The position numbers and the translations under genes were made by a program. A stretch of 56,693 nucleotides of DNA from Paulinella micropora. Lineage: Eukaryota; Cercozoa; Imbricatea; Euglyphida. Under the pieces are notes generated by a model. That model saw only the letters and a list, made by a program, of their open reading frames with translations. It did not search any database and was not told where the DNA came from. Of the stretch, positions 37,755 to 48,289 are shown in pieces (the first letter of the stretch is position 1; every line of letters starts with the position of its first letter). The stretch covers positions 409,146-465,838 of the forward strand of contig BJOX01000300.1 of the NCBI GenBank assembly GCA_009731375.1, read 5' to 3'.

Positions 37755-38150
37755 TTATCTATTCCTTAAACAATACTCGCACTTCATAATTCTTTCTCGC
37801 CATCCTACCCCTACTATCTTCATCTCCATATAATGAGCCATTCTTTCCATAGCCTTCACCCCTCTGTGTTTACACATTCGGTGGAAGACGGTGGCGTGTA
37901 TATGCTCACTATGTGTGGGTCGGACAACAGGATTCAAAGCTTTTGACATTCGGCAGCCAACATCGTGTTCTTGAGTTCGTGAAGTGTGCGAACATACATC
38001 ATTTGGCATGACCAAGCAACAAGCCAAACTCTGTGAACAATTCTCACCCTTTTCCGTGTTTGTTTCGCAAGACAACGGGACATATGATTTACTGTCGCGA
38101 CACCCCTCACACAAACATGGGATATCATTGCGGCATACATGATTGTACAC
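37755..38150 (-). pseudogene. Element B integrase N-terminal zinc module
   Basis: 131-residue frame. SEHIHATVFHRMCKHRGVKA and IMKCEYCLRNR supply the His and Cys pairs, intact here unlike in A. The upstream Cys-rich stretch CRNDIPCLCEGCRD (also partly in A as CICGW) may be a second zinc-binding part. Confidence 0.8.
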
Positions 38151-38189
38151 GGGAAGGGTCGTTGGTTGTGTAGGACGGCGAGGGGGAAG

Positions 38190-38681
38190 TCAGAATGTGA
38201 CGGTAGAGGAAGATGATCCCTCTTTCTCTACTTTCACATTCCGCTTTTCGAGAGGGACTGGTTTGTATCGTTGATTTGGGTCTAGAGGGGGCATTCCTGG
38301 GGGATCAAAGACGAACAGGTTGTTGGGCAAAGATCTGCCCCTAGCTACAATCTGTTCCTCATCGATATGGATTGGGGACTTGAGCACTAACACTTGGTTG
38401 TTTTGATGGACTACTGCCAGTCCTTGTTTCAACCAAGCCGAAGTAGCGACTAAACCGTAACTCAAATGAGGGTTGTATGTCGTGTGTGAATCATACACCT
38501 GAACCGATTCTCCATTTGCTCCAGAAAGTTGCACTAAGACTTTCCCTTTGTACTCCGTCTTAATACTCCCTTTTGCAATTTTGAACTTTTGAGGGTTATG
38601 TTTCAACCTCACGAATACGTCCTTATGGGGTGATTGGGATTCACTAGCCCCACTATCGTCTAGCCACACCATCTCCGCCAT
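38190..38681 (-). pseudogene. Element B aspartic protease
   Basis: 163-residue frame. VWLDDSGASESQSPHKDVFV holds the catalytic DSGAS. KGSIKTEYKGKVLVQLSGAN and YGLVATSAWLKQGLAVVHQN are shared with A. Confidence 0.9.
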
Positions 38682-38729
38682 ACTCTTTTCGGTGTCTTCC
38701 CCTCATCTCTCTCGCTCTCATGCATCATT

Positions 38730-39176
38730 ATGGCGCAATCTTTCTCGGGTCGAGACCCCACGATTGCATGGAGATGGGATGAGGGGAAGATGGTGATAAC
38801 AGGGGAAAACGGAGAGATACCATCTATTGGAGAGATACATAAACTGTTCGGTGCGTTAGCAGAGGGTGCTAGAGAGATAGAGGTGAGAGATTCTCTTATT
38901 ACCGGAAGGGACGGGGAAGTTAACGACTTCTACCTTGAATTTTACGCGGATATTGAATGCTTCGTTATCTCTATGGCCCATAAATGGAACAACCCTTTTG
39001 CGAGAGGGCTCGTCGCGGCATTTCCTCATCTCAGAGCTCGACTACTGGAATATTGGGAATACTGGCAAAGGATAGGGATAGAGGGGGAGAACGTACGGGA
39101 TATCCCTCCATCAAGACCTAACACATCGTCCAACCCCGCCTCAACCCCCCCACCCCCTAATTCTTTCTCTTTCTAA
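38730..39176 (+). pseudogene. Inverted linker-domain segment inside element B
   Basis: A 148-codon open frame on the plus strand, opposite to the rest of B. IAWRWDEGKMVITGENGEIP, NDFYLEFYADIECFVISMAH and KWNNPFARGLVAAFP correspond to the minus-strand linker domain of A (28500-28870). The segment 38690-39176 has therefore been turned around relative to gag and protease. It is open from ATG to stop, so it could still be expressed as an antisense ORF, but its origin is the linker domain. Confidence 0.75.
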
Positions 39177-39721
39177 CTCTCTCTCTCGCTCCCCTCGTAC
39201 ATCTCACTAGGTGCAAGGCGTGGTGAAGGTCTCTCTAAATCTCTCTCTTTCTCCTCGTACATCTCGCTAGGTGCAAGGCGTGGTGAAGTGGAATGCGTAA
39301 TACGACGAACAGACAATGGGCGTGCTCTTTTGTTCTCCCCCTCTTCTCCCCCTGCTTCATCCTCAACGCTCTTACTCATCTCTTTCTTAGAGTTTGAGCG
39401 TTGTACAGATGATGCAGTGGAAGAAGAGGAAGACTTTTGAGGGGTAGCATAAGAGATGGCTTCGTCATCGTCTTCATCCGTCATCGCCTCCCCCTCACTT
39501 CTTTCTTTTCTTTGGTTGTTTCCCCCTACTGCAGCCTCAACGTTCTTACTCGTTTCAACATTTGAGTCAGAACGTTGTACAGTTGAAGTAGGGAGATTAT
39601 GTCCTGTGAAAGAAGATGATGAAGCACTGGGGCTATGAGAAGGGACATGTCTGGATCTTGATGTATGTGAGGAAGATGACGTGAGAGGGTCAGACTGGGA
39701 TGTTTCATCTGTCTTAATCAC
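39173..39721 (-). pseudogene. Element B Ser-rich spacer with repeats
   Basis: 182-residue frame, Ser/Glu-rich. It holds two copies of RPSPRLAPSEMYE or close variants and two copies of STVQRSDSN / SSVQRSNSK-type units. It links the accessory region to the (inverted) linker domain. No fold recognised. Confidence 0.7.
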
Positions 39722-40259
39722 ATTGATGTGTAATCCAGTCCATAGGGGCCACCATTAACCCGGAATGCCATGGTGTACCCCCGGCATTCAGCTGTGCCCT
39801 AATTACTGCTAATAAGTCTTCCCTATTTCGTTCACAGCTGATATGGTGGGAACAAAAATCACATCCTCTTTTTTCCATCCTCTTGGCACATTCACTACCT
39901 GATTTGGTTTTACCCCGGGCGGCTCCCAGTTTCCATGAGCAACGTGCATTATTAGAGGTAAACCCTTCACATTGTTTCGAGCTTGAAACGATGGTCGCAC
40001 TTCCCCTGAGGGGGTGTGCCCACAGATTGAGCAACGGTCCGTCGTCCTCACGTAAGTGAAAATAAATAGAATTCCGGTCCTTCATTAGGACCTTCCTGTA
40101 TCCTCCCTTGACACGACGGAGCCCCCATCCCTCCTCCATAGGGTATATTACCCCAAGAGGTGTGGGGTCGCCCACCATGTCAAGTGAATTGACGAAACGG
40201 TTGTCTTTCAGGAGAGGAATAAAAGGAGTAGATCGAGGGACACGAGGGGGGGCAGACAT
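39714..40259 (-). pseudogene. Element B accessory Cys/His region
   Basis: 181-residue frame. RFVNSLDMVGDPTPLGVIYP, LREDDGPLLNLWAHPLRG, then CEGFTSNNARCSWKLGAARG, CAKRMEKRGCDFCSHHISCE. The Cys/His spacing and flanking phrases parallel A, where the core reads DMAGDPTPL, PPLNLHGRPVR and RCSWRLGAARKG. Zinc binding is inferred from the ligands. It lies between nucleocapsid and protease. Confidence 0.7.
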
Positions 40260-40328
40260 ATCTTGTGCGTGTTGCTCTTTTCCTTCTTGTCCTCCAATTC
40301 TGATGTGTGAGGTGGCGGTGGTTGTTGT

Positions 40329-40904
40329 TCAAAAGAGGAAGTGGGTGGGGTGTTGTTGAGTGAGGGACTTGTTTCTTCTTCGTCTGTTTCCTCCCTCTTC
40401 ATACATATTTATGCTTAACATATGATTGATGTACCCTATTTCCCCTACTCCCTCCTCACCTCCATCCTCATCATGAGTACTAGACTCTTCATCTGAATCA
40501 TGAGCCTCGGACTTCTCTTCTTCTTCTTCAGAACTACCAGAAGGAGAGGAGTCAGAACCTCCTGCGTTCAGGCTAATCGTCTTTGTCTTTGCTGTTTTCT
40601 TCTTGATGAAATCGGATGATTTCAACTTCTTTTTCTCCTTCCCCACCTCTTTCTTCTGTCGTCTCATCTTTCTCTTCCCTTTACTGCCCTGCTTATTCTT
40701 ATCTGTCCTAGTCAGACTCAGCTCTCCTACTCCTTTTGCTAAGTTGACTATTCTTGCTGCCTTCTTCCTTATGGGGCAATTCACTGGGACATGTCCGTCT
40801 CGAGGGCACTCGGGAAGATTACAGGGGACAATGCAAATCTTGATTTGGTGATCCCCATGACAATTGTAACAACCTTGGGATACCTTACCAGCTTGGTTTC
40901 CCAT
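40329..40904 (-). pseudogene. Element B gag: nucleocapsid
   Basis: 191-residue frame. It starts near CYNCHGDHQIKIC (CCHC-type knuckle, one residue shorter than usual) and CPRDGHVPVNCPIRKKAARI. A Lys/Arg-rich stretch and an acidic Ser-rich tail (SDSSPSGSSEEEEEKSEA) follow, as in A. Confidence 0.85.
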
Positions 40905-40953
40905 AAGGTTTGACTGTTATGGGCTCATTCTTTGTTCCACACCAGATGAAGTT

Positions 40954-41588
40954 TTAGACGAAAGGGAACGGAAACCGCCCCCTGACGAGTAAAGTTTTGT
41001 TTTTGGATTCCTCTGTTTGAGCAACCTGTTCTATTACTTTTACAAAGGATTCCCAACCCGGTCGTTCCTCCGGAATGAGGCTGGTAACCTTGTTGCGAAA
41101 ACTGTCGAACTCAGTCAGGTGTTCTATCTTTTTCATGATCATTTCGATCTTTACGAGTTCTGGGTATGGGACTTTCATGACTGACTCTTGATCAGCAATG
41201 TTACTGTGGAAGAGGGTCAACCATGATCTTACGTCTTGAACCTTTTTGGATAGGAAAGGTCAAGGAAGTCTTGTCTTTCTTTCCATTTAACAAGATCAAG
41301 ACCTCCGTACCTCTTCCTCAGTGCCATGAAACACTCGACTCCATCCGACCCCGCTGTTGTAATTACAGACATAGCTTCCTTGTCCTTAGAACAGCACTGA
41401 ATTAAGAGGGCAAAGATAAATCGCTTGTGTTTCAGTCTGTCTCTTTCTTCAACTTGCTGGTAGTACTTAGTTGTAGCAAAAGATGTAATAAGGGGGTTCG
41501 GTCTAGATGCGGCAGTTAGTATAGGGACCGAACTCTCCTCAGGCTCTTTATGCTCAGCAGTTTCTGTGGAAGGAGAAGGATCAGGCAA
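40954..41588 (-). pseudogene. Element B gag: capsid-like domain (frameshifted)
   Basis: Frames 41229-41588 and 40954-41220. ALRKRYGGLDLVKWKERQDF and VKIEMIMKKIEHLTEFDSF match the capsid frame of A. The break is near 41225. Confidence 0.82.
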
Positions 41589-42256
41589 AGCAGAGCTAGT
41601 TCTAGCTTCTTGTTCCTTTTTGACAGATAAGGCAGAACTGGAGGAAGAGCTGATAGGTTCTTTCTTTACAGCAGCTGTAGGTTTCTTACTCTCTGTCCTA
41701 TCTTGACTCTCATCCTCGCTATCTCCGGAAGGTGAAAGGGGTGGTTCAGTTGGTAGATTGAAAGAAACTGTCAGCTTTGCTTGTGTAAACAGATGTCGTT
41801 TGTGGGGGGGTAGCTCCCCTATTGCTAAGGGATCATAGATCGCCAGGACAGCAAGGAACCCATATCCCCAATTATCCCAATCTGGGTCTCTGCTGTTAAA
41901 TGGCGGTCCACTTTAAACCCTCTGTTCATCGACATTCCAAACATGGGGTTTGCAATGTTGGACCAAAGTGCGGAAGGTAGGAGCTAAACTCAGCTACCAA
42001 TAAAATTCCTACGATTAAGTAGAAATGGAGGAATAGTTATTAGGGATGAAATGAGTTGATGTGTCTATGCTATGCTGTCTAGCCAATAGACACGTTTGCG
42101 GTGGGTGCCTTCTGCCTACCCACGGAATGATGTCGACTGCCTGCAGCACGTCGATCCTCGCACTTTTCTGTTGAAGGCCTAATGCCTCTCCTTTCAGACT
42201 AAGTGCAATTGATTAAAGCTGTTGGCGCAGAGTTCGCTAATCAAGGCTCGATAAAC
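41589..42256 (-). mobile_element. Element B gag N-terminal remnant and leader
   Basis: 41589-41930 holds low-complexity Ser/Glu-rich coding text with breaks. 41930-42256 is the leader, homologous to 21857-22231, with one or two GGTGGGTGCCTTCTGCC motifs near 42100. Confidence 0.6.
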
Positions 42257-42449
42257 TGTTAGACTACTGTTATTAATAAAGCAATCTATGATAGCAACTA
42301 CACTCTCAACATACAACAACAACTACACTCTCAACATCCAACAGACGCGCCACGTAACTTGACTGGCCGGATCATAAATGGCTCTAACGACACCGTTACT
42401 CCGATACGGCCGGTCCATAACTATTGATTAATTATTATTAGTTCCAACA
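42257..42449 (-). repeat. 5' LTR of copia element B
   Basis: 193 bp, TGTTGGAACT to AGTCTAACA on the minus strand. It contains a short tandem duplication (CAACTACACTCTCAACAT) not in the 3' LTR. Confidence 0.88.
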
Positions 42450-42916
42450 AGGGAGAGTAGGGAAATAATCCTCTTCTTGTTGGGTAGGTTCGACTATACC
42501 ACAGGCCCGCTGCCTTGTATGTATTCTAATTGATGCATACTCGCTGTGGATGGAAGGGTAGCCAACCCCGACATTACTTCTCGGGCTGAAAGTGTGAGGG
42601 TAAGAGTATATGTTTTGAGTTTGTGTTTTTCTAATGTTTCACAAAATAGGACCGGCAGTAACTTACATATTAATTTACTTTGTTCCAGGGGGGGTGTTGG
42701 AACCGTCCTATAATCTTAATTAATCATCAGTTCAGGACCTGCCGTATTAGAGTAACGGTGTCGGTAGAGCCATCATAAGTTACTCACGATCCGGCCAGTC
42801 AAGTTACGCTGCGCCTCCGTCTTGTTCGCGCCTTTTCTTATTAAAGCTGTAATACTGCTTGTAGTGTAGCGTTGCTACTGATCATAGGTAATTATATTAA
42901 GAATAGTGGTCTAACA
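42450..42916 (+). mobile_element. Element C: end of 3' noncoding region, polypurine tract and 3' LTR
   Basis: Resumes the C sequence cut at 33010 and ends in CCAGGGGGGG. The LTR is 42695-42916 (222 bp, TGTTGGAACC to GGTCTAACA). Confidence 0.85.
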
Positions 42917-42921
42917 ATATA

Positions 42922-43164
42922 ATATGTTCAAGTATGAACGGTATTGTAGCGTACCACGTACGGAGTACCGAAGAATGACTTCAATGATTATACATCGTCC
43001 AACGGAAACGGACGACCGCTGAAACGAATGATACTGCTGAGGTATTAATATTGATGAACGGAACAATACTTGAACTTTTGTCGGTTAAGATCAGAAAGAT
43101 ATCATACTTATATCAGACTGAGCACTTTAACGACCGGCCAAAACCACTACCGTTGACATTATAC
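42922..43164. other. Unassigned flank between element C and element F
   Basis: About 240 bp of unique-looking sequence; no ORF or repeat recognised. Confidence 0.5.
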
Positions 43165-43727
43165 TGTTTTTGACCAATCCGTTAGATTCTCCTCTGCACG
43201 ACGTTTCGACTTCACTAACTAGCTTTCCATTTCGTCCAGGAATGACTTCAAACGATTTAATCAAAGTTTCTACAGCAAATGCTATTTTTCCATTCTCGGC
43301 TGCCTTTTTCCCATGATATGCCGAAAACCGCAAAACCGGTGAATTTTGGGGAACACAGTCAAGAGAACATAAAAATGATATTTGCCGTGCACTGCGTGCA
43401 CAGCCATTAGGCTCAGAAAGACTTTCCCAAATGAAAGTTCAGGACTTCCACTTGAACACCAATGACTTGAACTTGAAGCCACCTTCAAGTACTTTGCACA
43501 TTTAACTTCAAGTGTTGCCTAACAGCTACTCACAATCTACGTTCAACCAAGATCGTACTTTGCAAACCAAGTCTGCAAACCAGAAGAAATCAACGTAAAT
43601 AAACGCAGTGACCTCTCAGCTATTTACTGGTATTTCACCTACTCTTAGGAGTTAGGGCTGTTTGCAGCCATATAGTCTTTTAATCAGAGTTCGTTGTGTA
43701 TTTCTTGGGGTTGTATCCAAACTCACA
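43165..43727 (+). repeat. 5' LTR of element F
   Basis: 563 bp. About 90% alike to 47588-48176 by eye, with several small indels. Both contain CCATTTCGTCCAGGAATGAC and TATTTCACCTACTCTTAGG. Confidence 0.85.
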
Positions 43728-44070
43728 ATTCGAATTTTCCTTTCAAGTGGAAACTGCACACACGAGTTTTGTGTGCTCTGTCGACAGATCGATTTGAAAG
43801 CACCTCCTACAAGGAAGGTACTACTCAACGAACGTGGAAAATCAGATTTCATCAAAAAACACATATGTGGGACAGATCGTTCACCTGTCTTTGCATTTTT
43901 GTGTCGTATTTCTGTTCTTCCATACTCTATGCAGTCGACCAACACAGTATGTGTCTGGTTTTGTTTGTGTTAGGGTCACCCCCTTATCACCCAGCAAGAT
44001 TATCCTCTTTGCTGCTCATCGTGCTCTACAAGTGTACCAACACTGCCTGGCCTACCTCTGGTGACGTGGA

Positions 44071-44346
44071 ATGTTCGCCAACTCACGCCACGACGATCCC
44101 CTGTCGCGTATTCGGGAGCACAAGAGGAAATGCTTGGACCCTTTCACCATACTGGGAGTCTACCATGGTCTTCTGCCTTCTGAAAAGAAGTTTCTGAAGG
44201 AAGTGGAGGAAGGCAAGTCTACTCCTCTCACTACAGACCTCTCGTGGACGCAATCAACGCAGTTCAAAGAGGATTTATTCACCAACTACTCTGGTGAATA
44301 CAGGAACGTTCTACTCAAGGCAATCAAGGACAAGCAAACAAATTAG
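44071..44346 (+). pseudogene. Element F, N-terminal gag-like fragment
   Basis: 91-residue frame with DPFTILGVYHGLLPSEKKFL and SWTQSTQFKEDLFTNY. The start of gag may be at 44071. Stop at 44344-44346; following frames (44507-44959, Pro/Thr/Ala-rich) are probably the same gene after frame changes. Confidence 0.45.
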
Positions 44347-44506
44347 CTTCATCTACCATTGGTACCGACACCATCACTCACGCTGATGTGCAATCCCAAC
44401 ATGACGGCCCACGACATCTACCAGGAGTATTTGGGACCTACAGGCTCTGCAGCTCAAAAGGAGGCTCTCTGAAACCAACTGGGTACTCTCATCCCTCTCG
44501 AGGTAT

Positions 44507-44959
44507 ATGTTAATCATTTACCTATTTCGATGTCGATGCCTGGAACACCTGGATCACTTCATGGATTGGTATTTCCAGCCTGCAAGCACCCCAGTTACCG
44601 TGCCTCCATCGACCCTGATTGGTTCGACGCCAGCTATAGCCCTGGGAAGTATTCCTCCGGGACTTGCACCGCTGACTCACCCATCAACGAGCCCCACTGC
44701 GCCTACTGCACCATCAACGGCTGCAACATCGCCCCCCGTAGCTACCCCATCGATGGCTTTTACTCCAGTTACGATGCCCGCAGGCGCAACAGCATTGGCC
44801 CCCATCGGTAGGGTACCTCCTATCACCCCTGTCGGTCCCTGGAAGTCTAGCAAGTGGAGCGACACCCCTGCCACAACGTGTACCGCATCCATCGCTGGCA
44901 TCCATCGTGGCATCTCGCCCACCTGTCCCATTGGTCAATCGAGCACTGTCAATCACTGA
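44507..44959 (+). pseudogene. Element F, Pro/Thr/Ala-rich gag segment
   Basis: 150-residue low-complexity frame (LTHPSTSPTAPTAPSTAAT). It lies between the N-terminal fragment and the main gag frame. Structural role only inferred. Confidence 0.35.
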
Positions 44960-45070
44960 CCCAGCTTTCACGTCACCATTTCGACGATAATTGGCTCCTT
45001 TGGACCCAGACCGGCTTTTGCTCCATGGACAGCAACTCCGACTGATTCGTCATGTTCAACCCCCGCTACA

Positions 45071-46600
45071 TTGACGCCGGCACGCCCAACGCCTCGCATC
45101 TCGCTGGGTACAACAATGCAAGGTAGTAGAATCGCACTGAGCCCTCTCTTCTCCGTTGCGGAAGAAGCTTACCCGACCCTGCTCGCCGGCAGTACGAACC
45201 CTCCTGTGGAGGACCAAGGTGGAGCCCCTGTGACGGCAACAACCGGTAATGCAACAGTGGTGACTCCGGCTCCCGCAAGCTCATCTTCAAGCCCAGCATC
45301 GAGCTCAACATCGAGCTCGCCTGCAGGTCCGTCACCTGATCCATCGTCCGGTATGACGATTGCAACTCAGCCACCGGCCCCTTCGACGGAGAATGGCCCT
45401 CCGGGGACGGCTACACCATCCACGCCATCGTCCGGGAATGAATCCTCGTCAGCATCGTCGACAACAAGAGTACTGCGATCGTCCACTTTTGCGGGTATTC
45501 CACCCCGCACGCTACACATGATGGCCCGAGTTCGATCCCTCTTCGTGATGACTCGCCCGACCACCGCGCCAGGACCTGACGTCGCTACTCAAGCCCGCGA
45601 ACTTGCATTCAACTTGCAGTTGACCAACTTGTCAATGCTGTTGGCATGCAACCGCATCATCGACACGGTAAACAAGTGGGGAGACAAACCTGCAATGGCC
45701 CTCATGGACGCATACTGGACTCGGTACATTCCACTGACGACCGCACTCGCGTCTGGAGCATCATTCCGTACATGCTCATGGAATATTTCATGGAGCTGTT
45801 CAAGGGACGACTGGACAATGGAGACACGAAGCGACCAGCTCTGCAAGCCCTCAAACTTCGACGCTTCAAGAAGGAAAGCCTCGCAGGATATGTAAATCGT
45901 TGTATCACAAGCTACGAGACGGCCCATGCAGCTGGCTACCAGACAGCCGACTTCAATCAAGTCCGCGATGTGTCTCGGATGCTTACGCCCATGGAACGAG
46001 AGCGATGGACCCTATACGCCACCGAGATATTTAAAGCAATTGGTGTCGCATGGCCCCGCGACCTCGCTGACCTTCTGCCCTGGACCAACTCCCTTGATCT
46101 CCATGGCATGGAAGAATATTGGCCCTGGATGGAAAGTACTACGAAGCCCTCGTCGGCCGCCACATACAAGCGACTACGGGAGCGCCCTCCTCGTCCGACG
46201 CCTTCCACCTTCTCCCGCGATTCAACCGTCAAGGTCGACACTCGTCAGAAGAAACCGCGTAGGACGCAGCAGGAAAACAAGGAGAACAAACGCCCTCCTC
46301 GTCAGAAGCGCAAGGCTGACGCCATGTCGATGGCTCAACCGGCGGCATCACCGGATCGTGGACGCCCCAACAAGCGGACTAAGACGGACAAGCCAGCCCC
46401 GACTACGAAGAAGACGGCAACACGCCCACCCTTTACCAAGGCGAATGCGATTGCCATCCCTTCGAAGAAATCGTCGATGGTTACTGCCGCCACCAAGTCC
46501 GCCCCGACCTCACCAAAGCGTTCACCCTTCACCGGGACTCCATGTTCCTACTGCAAGGAACATAACCAGTTCCTCAAGCCGAATCAGACCCCGAAGCANN
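45071..46600 (+). pseudogene. Element F gag core (frameshifted)
   Basis: Frame 45071-45895 carries a Ser/Pro-rich start, then ELAFNLQLTNLSMLLACNRI and DAYWTRYIPL. Near 45750 the protein continues in the frame 45646-46857 with YMLMEYFMELFKGRL, ALKLRRFKKESLAGYVNRC and a long basic tail. This is the helical layout of retrotransposon gag (a tract of about 100 residues ending in a helix-rich domain with KFKKESL-type text). The tail ends in CSYCKEHNQF, half of a zinc knuckle, at a 10-N gap. Confidence 0.6.
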
Positions 46601-46608
46601 NNNNNNNN
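46599..46608. other. 10-N gap flanked by the same 9-mer
   Basis: CCCGAAGCA stands on both sides of the gap, so the contig ends may overlap and the gap may be artificial. It falls in the nucleocapsid of element F. Confidence 0.9.
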
Positions 46609-46651
46609 TCCCGAAGCATTCGCTTGAACAATTCAAGCTGCGACAACAGCG

Positions 46652-47443
46652 TTGTCAGGACGAAGCAAGCATTGCAACTGGAAGCCATCCTCGGCCGCCA
46701 CGCGAAAGCAGCCACGGGCTTTCCACATGACGACGCGCGCGGCGTTTCAGGAGTCACGACGTCTACTCCGCATTTCTTCAACCCCGACCGTCGTCTGCGG
46801 GAATGTATACGTGCGCAAATCATTGCGCCCGCCCCCGGAAGAAGACATCATCGGTAAGACTACATGCGTTCTAGACTCGGCCTGCAACTGCAAAGGCGTA
46901 GCCCTCCTCGACTGGGTAATACACCAAGGACTTGAGATCGTGTCGCTCCCACCCGTCGACGCACGCTCATCTGTGGGTGTTGATGCTACTCTTTCTGAAG
47001 GCATTGAACTTTTCGTCTCGGCCACGCCGACGTCTCCGCTTCATGCCATCACGATATATATTTCGAGCCACCTTCCCGAAGGTATGAGCCTGCTTCTCGC
47101 CAACGAGGTTTCGGCCCAGCTCAACCTCTCCATTGACGACGCGCAAGCAATTCGGCCCACGGACTACATGCCTCTGAAACCGCCTTCCAAGCAAATCATC
47201 TACGAGACGGAGTTCCATCTCTTCGAGACGCCACTTCAAGTCGGTGATTTACAACTTGCTACGGTTAGCTACGACTTTCGCCCCACAACGTTGGCGAAAG
47301 AGACGTCCTACCCGATAGTCAAATTCAAAAAAATCATCGACCGCCCCCAAACTGCAGCTCCTTTCGAACTCCCACGACCTCCTGTCTACTTCGAACGCCC
47401 ACCTCTATGGCCGCCAAGTCAACCTGTTCATGTCTTCACGTAA
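46652..47443 (+). pseudogene. Element F protease-like region
   Basis: 263-codon frame. TTCVLDSACNCKGVALLDWV resembles the retropepsin active-site segment, but reads DSA where DSG or DTG is expected. LSEGIELFVSATPTSP and SLLLANEVSAQLNL could be the later strands (the second resembles ILG-type motif regions). The frame closes just before the polypurine-like tract, so no RT follows. The protease call is tentative. Confidence 0.45.
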
Positions 47444-47587
47444 ACGAAGACCTTGCGACGGCAACGTTGGCTGGCCGGTTCGCAATGAAGAAGAGGATGA
47501 AGACGAAGACGAAGAGGCAGACGAGAAGGTCGAGGAGCAAGACGAAGAAGCAGCCGAGGACGACGAAGAAGACGAAGAAAAATATAC

Positions 47588-48176
47588 TGTTTTTGACCAA
47601 TCCGTTAGATTCTCCTCTGCACGACGTTTCGACTTCACTAACTAGCTTTCCATTTCGTCCAGGAATGACTTCAAACGATTTAATCAAAGTTTTTACAGCA
47701 AATGCTATTTTTCCATTTTCTGCTGCCTTTTTCCCATGATATGCAGAAAACCGCAAAACCTGTGAATTTTGGGGAACACAGTCAAGAGAAAATAAAAATG
47801 ATATTTGCCGTGCACTGCGTGCACAGCCATTAGGCTCAGAAAGACTTTCCCAAATGAAAGTTCAGCCTCGGACTTCTACTTGAACACAAATGATTTGAAC
47901 TTGAACTTGCGGCCACCTTCAAGTACTTTGCACATTTAATTTCAAGTGTTGCCTAACAGCTACTCACAATCTACGCCGTTCGACCAAGATTGTACTTTGC
48001 GGCAAACCAAGTCTGCAAACTAGTAGAAATCAATATAAATAAACGAAGTGACCTCTTAGCTATTTACTTGTATTTCACCTACTCTTAGGAGTTAGGGCTG
48101 TTTGCAGCCATCATCTAGAGTCTTTAAATAAGAGTTCGTTGTGTATTTATCCCTTGGGTTTGTATCCAAACTCACA
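47588..48176 (+). repeat. 3' LTR of element F
   Basis: 589 bp, direct repeat of 43165-43727. Confidence 0.85.
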
Positions 48177-48289
48177 CTTACTGAGTAATATTATTTAATG
48201 CAAGCCGCGCCAGTGTCTATATCCACTCAATCCAAGCACTCTGAGAATATTAATAGCTTAATTTATGATCTTCCTCCTCTGCAAAAGAG

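Larger units (their letters stand above)
33011..42449 (-). mobile_element. Copia element B, inserted in C
   Basis: 9.4 kb with LTRs at 33011-33208 (3') and 42257-42449 (5'), polypurine tract CCAGGGGGAT at 33209-33218 and target duplication AGGGA at 33006-33010 and 42450-42454. It has the same domain order as A but belongs to another lineage of the family: its LTRs resemble those of C, D and E more than A. Frameshifts in gag, integrase and RNase H, and an inverted internal segment, make it defective. Confidence 0.9.
21644..42916 (+). mobile_element. Copia element C, host of the nested insertions
   Basis: 5' LTR 21644-21856, leader 21857-22231, the last ~85 bp of pol (about 32131-32214), 3' noncoding 32215-33010 and 42450-42694, polypurine tract CCAGGGGGGG and 3' LTR 42695-42916. 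The target duplication ATATA is at 21639-21643 and 42917-42921, which ties the two distant LTRs to one insertion. Most of gag-pol is missing: element D inserted in the leader, and a deletion then joined D to the end of C pol. Elements A and B later inserted into D and C. Confidence 0.8.
43165..48176 (+). mobile_element. LTR element F: gag and protease-like region, no RT or integrase
   Basis: Two long direct repeats, 43165-43727 and 47588-48176, start TGTTTTTGACC and end ACTCACA. The internal 3.9 kb holds gag-like frames and a protease-like frame only. A purine-rich stretch GACGAAGAAGACGAAG lies just before the 3' LTR and may be the polypurine tract. No clear target duplication flanks it (TATAC on the left, CTTAC on the right). 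Family not settled; the gag and the DSA protease fit a Ty3-like origin better than copia. Confidence 0.75.

Noticed and set aside
43652-44197. Overlapping plus and minus frames just after the element F 5' LTR
   Set aside because: Neither has recognisable motifs; they overlap each other and are probably leader sequence.
43160-48181. Target-site duplication of element F
   Set aside because: TATAC and CTTAC share only three bases; not accepted as a duplication.
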